Positions 56,258-64,000 of a stretch of 64,000 bases of DNA are shown piece after piece. The notes below the pieces were generated by a model. That model worked only from the letters and a program-made list of their open reading frames with translations. It ran no database searches and was not told the origin of the DNA. Source of the DNA: Tupaia tana (taxonomy: Eukaryota; Chordata; Mammalia; Scandentia; Tupaiidae); contig JAKSZU010000016.1 of the NCBI GenBank assembly GCA_026018925.1, forward strand, positions 28,114,877 through 28,178,876, in the 5' to 3' direction. Position numbers and translations under genes: made by a program. Each line of letters begins with the position of its first letter. Position 1 is the stretch's first letter.

Positions 56258-56526
56258 CTTTTTATCTTATTTATTTATTTATTTTTAGATGTTTGCGATT
56301 AGGGTGCCTGTGCCACTGGGGAGAGACAGAATGAAGAGAAGTGAGGGGGGATGGCCCCGCCACAATTCCTTCTCTTCCAGCCTCATCTCTGGATTTTGGG
56401 TATGCACACACATACACCTAACATGTTTTTCAAGTAACCAGGTCCAGGACTCAAACCTCAGAGTTGGTCATCTGAGGGATCCAGTGGAATCCAAAGCCTT
56501 AGCCACCACAATCAGCTGCTGGCCCC
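56258..56526 (-). mobile_element. SINE family 3, antisense
   Basis: TTTGCGATTAGGGTGCCTGT to ATCAGCTGCTGGCCCCC. Confidence 0.78.
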
Positions 56527-56909
56527 CTTTTCTTTTTTAATCATATGAGTGTAGTGCCTATTTTAAAACTTAAATAAGATGTTACAGAACACTCAAAGAA
56601 AAAACAGTTCATTTTCAAGGAGTGATAATTAGACTGACTTCTCGTAACTGTGGCAATGAAAGCTGAATATATTCAATGTGATGAGAAAAATACCATCAAT
56701 CTAGACCTGTAGGTACAATAATTTTTTTTTCAAAAACAAGAGCAAAATAGTATGAAGAACACAAATTTCTAGGAGTCCTGTTTTATTTCAAACTAAGAGG
56801 TTGAAAAAATATATATGTAAAATTTCTAATAGTTATAATTGAAAACCTGTACCTCAAAATTAAAAATGTTTGCAGGAGAAAAAAAATAAGGGGAAAATAT
56901 TAGAAACTT

Positions 56910-57151
56910 TCTTTTTCTTTTTTTAACTAAAATTTTACCAAAAGGCATATGTACTCTCTCTCTGCTAGAGAGACAGAGAAGGGAGGGAAAGTGAGAAAGC
57001 ATACCCATGGGTCACAAGCAGTCCCTTCTCCTCCAGTTTTCTCTGCTTTCAGGATTTTGGGCATGCATGCATATGCACTGGCCTGTTTTAAATGGTGCAG
57101 CTGGCCATGTAGGATCCAGCCACCTTAACCGCCATGCCATAAGCTAGCCCA
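56910..57151 (-). mobile_element. SINE family 3, antisense
   Basis: TTTTACCAAAAGGCATATGT to ATGCCATAAGCTAGCCC. Confidence 0.78.
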
Positions 57152-57227
57152 CATTACATTTTCATATAAAGAAAAATTAAGAGAGTTTGCCACCTATGGA
57201 CCCCTATTAAAAATGATAAAGGTGGCC

Positions 57228-57290
57228 CAGCCATCATGGCACACAAATACCACCTTGGAAGGCTGTAAGCCACATGGAAGCCCTTGCCAT
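57228..57290 (+). mobile_element. Fragment resembling a family 4 SINE head
   Basis: GGCCCAGCCATCATGGCACA and the following bases resemble the head of the family 4 copy at 61684. The minisatellite follows at once. Confidence 0.4.
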
Positions 57291-57299
57291 GTCATGCTA

Positions 57300-57960
57300 C
57301 AGACTAAGGCAGGGTCAGCAAACACCTGTACACCAGAGCACGATCAACATGCACATGCTAGGGTAGGATTGACTACAGGACTGACAGGCACACCTGTATA
57401 CTGGGGTAGGATCGACAGGCACACCTGTATGCTAGGGCAGGATTGACAGGTAGGTAGGGCAGGCCTGACAGGACTGACATGCACACCTATGTGCTAGGGC
57501 AGGACTGACATGCACACCTATACGGATGCACGCCTATACGCTAGGGCAGGACCGACATGCACGCCTATACGCTAGGGCAGGACCGACATGCACGCCTATA
57601 CGCTACGGCATTGACAGGACCGACATGCACATGAGGACAGGCACGCCTATACGCTACACAGGACTGTATGCTAGGGCAGGACTGACAGGCACACCTGTAT
57701 ACTGCTAGGGCAGGACCGACATAGGATCGACAGGGCACACCTGCTATGCTAGGGGCAGGATTGACATATGGTAGATCTGTATGCATATGCACACATGGTG
57801 TTACAGGATCGCTATCTGGGCAGGCCTGACATGCACACCTAAACATTGCTAAGCATAGGATTGACATGCACATCTGTGCCAGGGCAGGACTGGCAGGCAC
57901 AGCTATACACAGAGCAGGGCAGGATTGACAACATGCACACTATACACTATGATAGGATTG
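57300..57960 (+). repeat. Minisatellite with a unit of about 31 bp
   Basis: Repeated units carry the core GCTAGGGCAGGACCGACATG preceded by ACGCCTATAC. The central units (57531-57605) are nearly identical; the outer ones are diverged and of varied length. The array begins just after a fragment resembling the head of a family 4 SINE (57228-57290). No function is evident; open frames in it follow from the repetition. Confidence 0.85.
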
Positions 57961-58501
57961 ATGTTTCACCCAAGTCTTATTCTTTGATCATTTCATTCTC
58001 TCCTCAGGAAGTTGTGAAAATTTGTTGCACAATCTAGAAAAACAATCTTAGGAAAGTGATAGCTTCGAAACTATATCCTGAAAAATTCCAATAGGATGAT
58101 TTAACTTCCAAGCCATTTTCAAAAAGAAATGTTCTTCTTGACCTTCGAGAACATTAAAAATGAAAGGGCTTCAGAATGGGACTGGTTTCTGAATCACCGC
58201 AGCTCATGATCATGAGTGGGCTTTTTCATATGGTTAAGCAGTGGGTGAAAATAAAGATCAGGAAACACAAAACGGCCGTTGTCCGCCTTACTGCTGGTGG
58301 CTCTTGCCAGCTGCGGTTCATACGCGCACGCCTTGAGTGTCTCCTGTGTGACAGGCACTTTGCTCTGATTGTGCCAAACACATGGGAGTCCTACATTTAT
58401 ACTTTCTGTCTGGTTCTCTGCTAAATCCTTTTTTATCTACATAATGTGTTGAATAATAACAATAAGTTTATAATAAGAAATATATTAGAAAATAAAACTA
58501 T
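57961..58501. other. Unassigned DNA
   Basis: Single-copy-looking. A frame of about 80 codons at 58176 has no recognisable features. Confidence 0.4.
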
Positions 58502-58517
58502 GAATGACAAGATCTTT

Positions 58518-58777
58518 TTTTTTTTTTTTTAGAGGTTTTTGCTATAGGGCGCGTGCACTTGCCAGACAGACAGAGAGAGATAGACAGAAAGCGAGAAATC
58601 ACCCCCCCAGGCGGGATGGCCATGCCGCAATCCCTTCTCCTCCATTCTCCTCTTGGGATCTTGGGCACGCACACACATGCGCCCGGCGTGAGTTTTAAGC
58701 CACCGGGTCCAGGATGTGAACTGCAGTCGACTACGTGGGAGTCCAGCGACATAGCCATTACGCTAACTGCTGGTCCC
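58518..58777 (-). mobile_element. SINE family 1, antisense, young
   Basis: TTTTGCTATAGGGCGCGTGC to CGCTAACTGCTGGTCCC. GAATGACAAGATYTTT lies at 58502 and 58778. Confidence 0.95.
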
Positions 58778-58821
58778 GAATGACAAGATTTTTAAAGTTT
58801 TATTATTAATAACTCAATTAG

Positions 58822-59060
58822 TGGGATCAGCAGATGGTGTAATGGTTACATCACTGGACTCCTATGTAGTCGACCATGGTTCAGGTCCTGGTCCCGGATC
58901 AGGCATGTGTGCATGCATGCCCAAAATCCTGAAAGGAGAATGGAGGAGAAGGGATTGCAGTAGGGCCATCCCCTGGGAGGTGATTTCTTGCTGTCTCTTT
59001 GTCTCTCCAGCAAGCGCACATGCCCTATAGCAAAAAAACTCTCAAAAAAACCCCAAAACA
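58822..59060 (+). mobile_element. SINE family 1
   Basis: GGGATCAGCAGATGGTGTAA to CCCTATAGCAAAAAAACTCT. CTCAATTAGT flanks it. Confidence 0.92.
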
Positions 59061-59249
59061 CTCAATTAGTTAAAAGGGAACTCAGTAGTGATATTCCTCC
59101 TTTTTTATTATTCTACTAAGTAGAGCCTTAAAAAATTCTTAGGCTAAATTAACCATTTCCTTTTTCCCTAAAAATAACTTGTAGACGACTGCTACAAATA
59201 TAGTTTAGTTATCACGACATATCTGACAGATCTGAGCACAACTCGCAGT

Positions 59250-59672
59250 TCTATCTTCATTCACACGTACAGCGTCGGTATCCGCCCATCCCTCACTGTT
59301 GTGCACACAGACACAGAGGTACGGAGCAGACCTAATAGAGGGGTCAAAGGTGTGCTTGGTCCAATTGTTGAGGGGCCCCCAATTCTCCCCCGCCATGTCC
59401 CATTGTGCAGGTGGGCAAAGCTCTATCTGTATTTATAGCCACTCCCCATCGTTCACATTACTGTCTGAGCTTTGCCTCTCATCAGATCAGCGGGGTCATT
59501 AGATTCTCAGAGGAGTGCAAGTCCTACTGTAAACCGCACATGCAAGGGAACTAGGCTGCACGCTCTCATACACCACCCCACAACCTCCACCCTATCTCCA
59601 CCCCCATTGATGGAAAAACTGTCTTCTACAAAACCAGTCTCTGGAGCCAAAAAGGTTAGGGACCACTGCTAT
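59250..59672. mobile_element. hAT-like nonautonomous DNA transposon
   Basis: The right end AAAAAGGTTAGGGACCACTG, the GTCTTCTACAAAACCAGTCT block, CATCAGATCAGCGGGGTCAT and ATTAGATTCTCAGAGGAG match a common mammalian hAT-type repeat that I remember, whose exact name I cannot fix. The left boundary is approximate. Confidence 0.65.
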
Positions 59673-60564
59673 AATTCATTTTCTTCCAAGTGTTTCTATT
59701 CTCAAAAACTTTTGAAAATAACAAATACCCAGTACGATATTCACCAGTAAATTGCCAAGTATTTAAATAACTTATCTAAATCCTAGATTACTTTTGGTTC
59801 CACAGGCCCGTTGAGTTGAGAGTTTTCATTTTCACGCCATCTACACTGCCAAGGAACCTCTCTGTGAGAGCATAAGGCTTTAAAGGGTTTCTGGAATCAG
59901 GCCTGACCTTATCTCCTCAAGCTCACTTTCCATAACATGAACCCTTTCACCCAGCGCAGGCCTCCTCGATGTGCTGCTCGGCTCGGAGCACCCTTGGCTG
60001 CTTTCCTCTCGGACTTCAAAGCCTGACTCGAAACCTCTACTAACCTTGTCAAACCTTCCTTCGGGATTCTGCATGGCACCAGCCTCTCTATCTGGCTACT
60101 TCTCCTTTCTGTTTCTCTCCCACCACTTGCTGACCCTGTAATGCCACCTTTGTCACTCCAAAACAACTGATCATATCGGATTTCTACATGTAATAATTTT
60201 CTTCCTCAGTTAGATTATACACTCATTCTAGGGAAAGCTTTTTAAGGAAAACAAAATAGCCATAACATTTTGTATATAACTTTTCACAAAATATATGCTT
60301 AATTGATACTCATGAATCATACTTCATATTGTAAAACTCTAAAACTATCTTATGAAAAACAAAAATAGAAGCAGCCTAAAAACACATCTTTGATCTAAAA
60401 GAAAAGCATAAACACTTAGGGGTAGTTTCAAATATATTACCATTATGGTAACTACCCTTTGTCCCACTATCATATTTGTAGGTCAAATCCTTCAAATTTA
60501 GGAAATATTAATCTCAGTCAATTTATGGATTTCAATTACAGGCAAATGTGGAGCATGAGAGCAG
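59673..60564. other. Unassigned DNA
   Basis: GC-richer stretch at 59940-60130 with two overlapping antisense frames. No family recognised; possibly an old repeat. Confidence 0.4.
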
Positions 60565-60727
60565 TGACTTTTTTTTTAAAGTTTGCTATAGGGTGCATCT
60601 GCTTGCTGAAGAGATAGAGAAAGGGAACGTGAGAAATCATCCCCTGGGGGGGATGACCACTCTGCAGTTCCTTCTCTTCCATTCTCCTCCTGGGAATTTG
60701 GGCACACATGCACATACACCCATTGTG
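60565..60727 (-). mobile_element. SINE family 1/3, antisense, left part
   Basis: AAGTTTGCTATAGGGTGCAT to ACACCCATTGTG. It resumes at 60853. Confidence 0.82.
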
Positions 60728-60852
60728 GGTTTTTTTTTGTTTTTGTTTTTTTCTTTTTTGGAGAGGTTTTCGCTATAGGGCGCGGGTGCTCGCCAGACAG
60801 AGGAGACAGAGAGACAGAAAGCAACATAGCCATGACACTAATTGCTGGTCCC
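60728..60852 (-). mobile_element. SINE family 1, antisense, nested and internally deleted
   Basis: Tail and head only: GACAGAAAGC joins directly to AACATAGCC. The target duplication TACACCYATTGTG lies at 60715 and 60853. Confidence 0.9.
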
Positions 60853-60950
60853 TACACCTATTGTGTTTTCCAACCTACCAAGTCTGGGACTGAGACATGG
60901 AGTCAGCCACGTAGGATCAATCCACCTGAACCACACCACCAGGCTGGCAA
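60853..60950 (-). mobile_element. SINE family 1/3, antisense, right part
   Basis: Continuation of 60565, ending ACACCACCAGGCTGGC. Confidence 0.8.
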
Positions 60951-60960
60951 GAGCAGTTGA

Positions 60961-61310
60961 TTTTTTTTGGAGAAGTTTTTGCGATTTTCACCAGACAGAC
61001 AGAGGGAGACAGAGAGACAGAAAGCGAGAAATTTTTTTTTTTTTTTTTTGGAGAAGTTTTTGCGATAGGGTGCGGGGAGTTCGCTCACCAGACAGACAGA
61101 GGGAGACAGAGAGACAGAAAGTGAGAAATCACCCCCCAGGGGGGATGGCCATGCCGCAATCCCTTCTCCTTCATTCTCCTCTTGGGATTTTGGGCACGCA
61201 CGCACGCACACGTGCCCGGCGTGAGTTTTAAGCCACCGGGTCCAGGACTCGAACCGTGGTCGACTACGTGGGAGTTCAGCGACATAGCCATTACGCTAAC
61301 TGCTGGTTCC
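60961..61310 (-). mobile_element. SINE family 1, antisense, with repeated 3' module
   Basis: One insertion (target repeat GAGCAGTYGA at 60951 and 61311) carrying two copies of the 3' end in tandem. The outer copy (60961-61030) stops at GCGAGAAAT and is followed by poly-T and a complete element. Confidence 0.9.
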
Positions 61311-61683
61311 GAGCAGTCGACTTTTAACAAGGCAGCAGAAGAGATGCCTGACTTAGCTTCACAAATAATAATATATTAAAAAATTTTCCAGCACCCAATA
61401 AATACATTAAACACGTTAAACAAGTAATACTTCCCAATATTAACACGTAGTAAACATCAGTATGAATGTGTGTATATCTACAGGTATAATCCATGATCAT
61501 AATAAACTTCAGAAATGGCTTCCACACACCAATAAACAGGTTGGAGTAAAATATGTATGCAGTAACAACTATTTTGTTGGGCTGTTTCTCAATTTCAAAG
61601 GGAAAAAATCTTCCCAAAATATTCACTAAGCAAACTAGGATCATTTCCTGGCACTGTATTTCCAAGAAAAATCCCCCTCATTG

Positions 61684-61880
61684 GGCCAGCCTTGGTGGCA
61701 CACTGGTAGCACCACCACCTGGAGACCACGTGAGAGGCCGGGGTTCAGTTCCCAGGCCAACCTGTGCGCTCCAGGTGTGTACAGCTAGTTGGGAGGTGGG
61801 GGCAGAAGGATCAGGAAGGACACAGTAAGACCCCATCGGAAACGCCTGTCTCTGTCTCTCTTTCTCATAAAGGAAAAAAA
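61684..61880 (+). mobile_element. SINE family 4 (clearest tRNA/7SL composite)
   Basis: tRNA-like head GGGCCAGCCTTGGTGGCACA with box B-like GGGGTTCAGTTCCC. Then CAGCTAGTTGGGAGGTGGGG, GCAGAAGGATCA and ACAGTAAGACCCCATC, closely matching 7SL/Alu CAGCTACTTGGGAGGCTGAG and ACAGTGAGACCCCATC. Tail CTCATAAAGG plus A-rich. Confidence 0.85.
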
Positions 61881-62693
61881 ATAAATCTCCCTCAAATAGA
61901 AGCTGGTTGTTGACAGGAAGGCTCATTTTGTTCTGGAGTTTAATGTTGATGTGATCAGTGGTTTAGCATCCTTTTCATATGATTTTGTTTTCTTTTTTTT
62001 CCTCTGAATTGTGTTTTCCTTACTTTGAAATGTCTTAAGATCTTAAACTCTAACTGGCATGCAAAGCTATTAAATACAATGAAAAAATTGTAAAGCCTAG
62101 TTTTTTTGTTTGTTTGTTTGTTTTTTTTACTTTTCTGGAAGAATGATCACACTTTCATTTAGATTTTTTTTTTTTTTTTTGAGATCTTTCTGAATAGTAT
62201 AGAACAACAAAACAGGATTTCAACCAATCTCTATTGTGAATAGTTCCAACTATTAATAGTAACCAGTAATTTACTTAGGGTCACACACCACATGAAAGTG
62301 ATCGAACCGCCTACACTTAAGCAAACAAGCTCACCAGGTAGCCTCCCCTTTGTGGCTGGGTTGACAGGCCCTGAGGGAAGAAGTCGCCTCTGACCAGTTT
62401 ACTATCACTGAAGAGATGAACATCAGCTTTTCCTAAAGGAAATCTCACCTGGAAACAACCTAGACTAGGTGTCTGTTTAGTTTCTAATTTTAAAAAGTAC
62501 AGATCCATAGAAGCACAAAGAAAAGTATCAACAGAAGGAAAATCTAGTCAGGAAGAAGTTCTATCTGATGAACACTTTGCAAAGATAGACACTGTACATT
62601 TTTACTATTTGCATAGTTTGTAAAACTTGGCGTTCATTATGCCTATTACATTTGTGAATTCTTGGGCAAATTAAAAAAAAAAAAAAAAAAAAC
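61881..62693. other. Unassigned AT-rich DNA
   Basis: Contains (TTTG)n at 62107-62128 and T-runs. Nothing else recognised. Confidence 0.45.
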
Positions 62694-62705
62694 AGAGAAA
62701 AAGCT

Positions 62706-62965
62706 GGGACCAGCAGTTGATGTAATGTTTATGTCGCTGGACTCCGATGTAGTTGACCGCTGTTCGAGTCCCGGATCCGGTGGCTTAAACTCATGCCAGG
62801 TATGTGTGTGTGCGTGCCCAAGATCCCGAGAGGAGAACGGAGGAGAAGGGATTGTGGCGTGGCCACTTCCCCTGGGGGGTGATTTCTCGCTTTCTGTCTC
62901 TCTGTCTCCCTCTGTCTTTCTGGCGAGCGCACAGGCCTTACAGCAAAAAAAAAAAAAAAAAAAAA
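62706..62965 (+). mobile_element. SINE family 1
   Basis: GGGACCAGCAGTTGATGTAA to GGCCTTACAGCAAAAA. AGAGMAAAAGCT lies at 62694 and 62966. Confidence 0.94.
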
Positions 62966-62977
62966 AAGAGCAAAAGC

Positions 62978-64000
62978 TCAGTTTAAGTTATTCTTTCACG
63001 CAACAAGTTAGCGTGCTTCCTCTTTATTTATTCAGTAAATAATACCAAGCACCTACTATGTGCTAAACTGGCAAGATAAACTGTAATACTTCTTCCTTGA
63101 AAGAAACAATTATGCCTTACTATTTTATGATGCCCCCCCTCCTCCCTGGGAGGCTTAAAATTCTTAACTGAATCTTCATTCATCCTCATGATGAAAATAA
63201 AGCTGATTTAGAGCATGCTCACTTAGGCACTGGCTTTTAGAACACTTGGTTAAGATTGCACTTGGGCAGTCTGATTTCCATATCTTACATTAAATAGATT
63301 TAAATCCCAGGGAAGGGGCAGAGAACAAAGTCACCTTAGACCTTTCACTGGGTCAATCTGCTACATCAAGCTTTGACCCTCTTCCTCTAAAATCTTGGCC
63401 AGCCAGATCTGGGGAAAAAGAATAAAAGGATTTTACCTGGGGATGTAACATATTTATTCGGTCATTAGGAAAGTCATCGCACACTTTTGCACAGAAAATA
63501 TGTCAAGACTTTCCCGATGACCAGTATAAAGAGGGTCCCTTTTCCTTCGCAGACTGTTCCTACACCTCCTGAGAACCCAGTAACAAACTTAAATCATTTA
63601 CTTCAAACCCAAGCCTGTGGGCACAAATGCAGCTCCCAATTTTAATAGAAGGGCAAGGGATGGGGGTTTTCCCATACTTTGAGAAATGGGGGCAACCAAA
63701 TGTTTGTTGAAAACACTAGACGACTCTTAATTAGTAGTTACGATATGACCATTTTCAGAAGTCCAAGGATTGTCTATTAACCTCTCTGGGAAAAAAAAAC
63801 CAGATCACGTTTAAGTAGCACGAGAGTAGAATTTGGTAATTACTCCCGTAATGAGAATGTCTATTGGGTGTTGAACAGTCAGGCTTGTAACTCTGATCAC
63901 CTACCTTGGAAAACAAAAACAAAATTAAGATTCTGGTGACATGAGAGTTAGCTAAGAGATGCAGTATTTGAATATAGCATATTTCCTATGAATCTTCATG
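62978..64000. other. Unassigned DNA at the window end
   Basis: Apart from the MITE at 63457, no gene or repeat was recognised. CAAGCACCTACTATGTGCTA at 63047 is an ancient-repeat scrap. Confidence 0.4.
63457..63524. mobile_element. Mariner-like palindromic MITE, short copy
   Basis: A 68-bp inverted-repeat element (TTCGGTCATTAGGAAAGTCA at the left; GACTTTCCCGATGACCAG at the right) flanked by TA on both sides. It is related to the copies at 49.0-49.4 kb but more diverged. Confidence 0.75.

Noticed and set aside
57526-57900. Cysteine-rich repetitive frames in the minisatellite
   Set aside because: Periodicity comes from the 31-bp unit. 31 is not a multiple of three, so the frame shifts from unit to unit.
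57300-57960. Possible CRISPR-like repeat-spacer array
   Set aside because: A mammalian context and directly abutting units without unique spacers; it is a minisatellite.
59880-60166. Two overlapping antisense frames that look moderately protein-like
   Set aside because: No recognised protein, no start context or splice sites. More likely an old repeat, but I could not identify it.

Overview
Organism. This is a mammalian nuclear window. It holds split exons with GT-AG introns, LINE-1, LINE-2, MIR, MER20, MER5A-like and MaLR repeats, CA microsatellites, and about 80 SINE copies. Several SINEs join a tRNA-like head to a 7SL RNA-like (Alu/B1-type) segment. 7SL-derived SINEs are known only from Euarchontoglires, and tRNA/7SL chimeras are reported from tree shrews (Tu elements). 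My best guess is therefore a tree shrew (Scandentia), with a colugo as second choice; this is inference.

Gene content. One protein gene is recognised, on the minus strand: PROSER2 (proline and serine rich 2). It has three coding exons at 48022-47885, 28731-28479 and 25706-24685. The splice phases agree (0, then 1) and the predicted protein is 470 aa. The 3' UTR probably runs down to about 21.28 kb, where an AATAAA lies on the minus strand. Any noncoding first exon and the promoter would lie at higher coordinates, inside or beyond the window end; I could not place them. The 19.2-kb first coding intron is packed with SINEs. One processed pseudogene (COX20) lies in it, with perfect target-site duplications. 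A CpG-rich block at 16.84-17.29 kb, downstream of PROSER2, may be a promoter for a plus-strand (antisense) transcript.

Layout. 0-19 kb: downstream intergenic DNA with many SINEs, MIR and L2 fragments, a MaLR solo LTR inside an AT-rich tandem repeat, and the CpG island. 19.7-25.9 kb: SINE-free block with the 3' UTR and last exon. 25.9-47.9 kb: two introns and the middle exon, with L1, MER5A-like and MER20 copies, an inverted templated insertion and the COX20 pseudogene. 47.9-49.5 kb: first coding exon, a partial second copy of it, and mariner-like palindromic elements. 49.5-64 kb: upstream DNA with a quiet block at 50.8-53.7 kb, an L1 3' end, a 31-bp minisatellite, a hAT-like transposon and further SINEs.

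SINE families (my own labels). Family 1: about 260-290 bp, youngest and CpG-rich, head GGGACCAGCAGTTAGCGTAA, end CCCTATAGCAAAAACCTCTC plus poly-A. Family 2: about 150-190 bp, same kind of head, then CT-rich, TCTCTGGTCAAATTAAAATA and an A/T tail. Family 3: older long form, head GGGGCCAGCCCATGGCATGG with GGATCCCACATGGCCAAC, end CCCTCTGGCAATTAAAAA. Family 4: tRNA/7SL composite. Family 5: tRNA-like form with an AAATAAATAAA-type tail. Where two are named the copy is too diverged to decide. Repeat names come from remembered consensus features, not a search.
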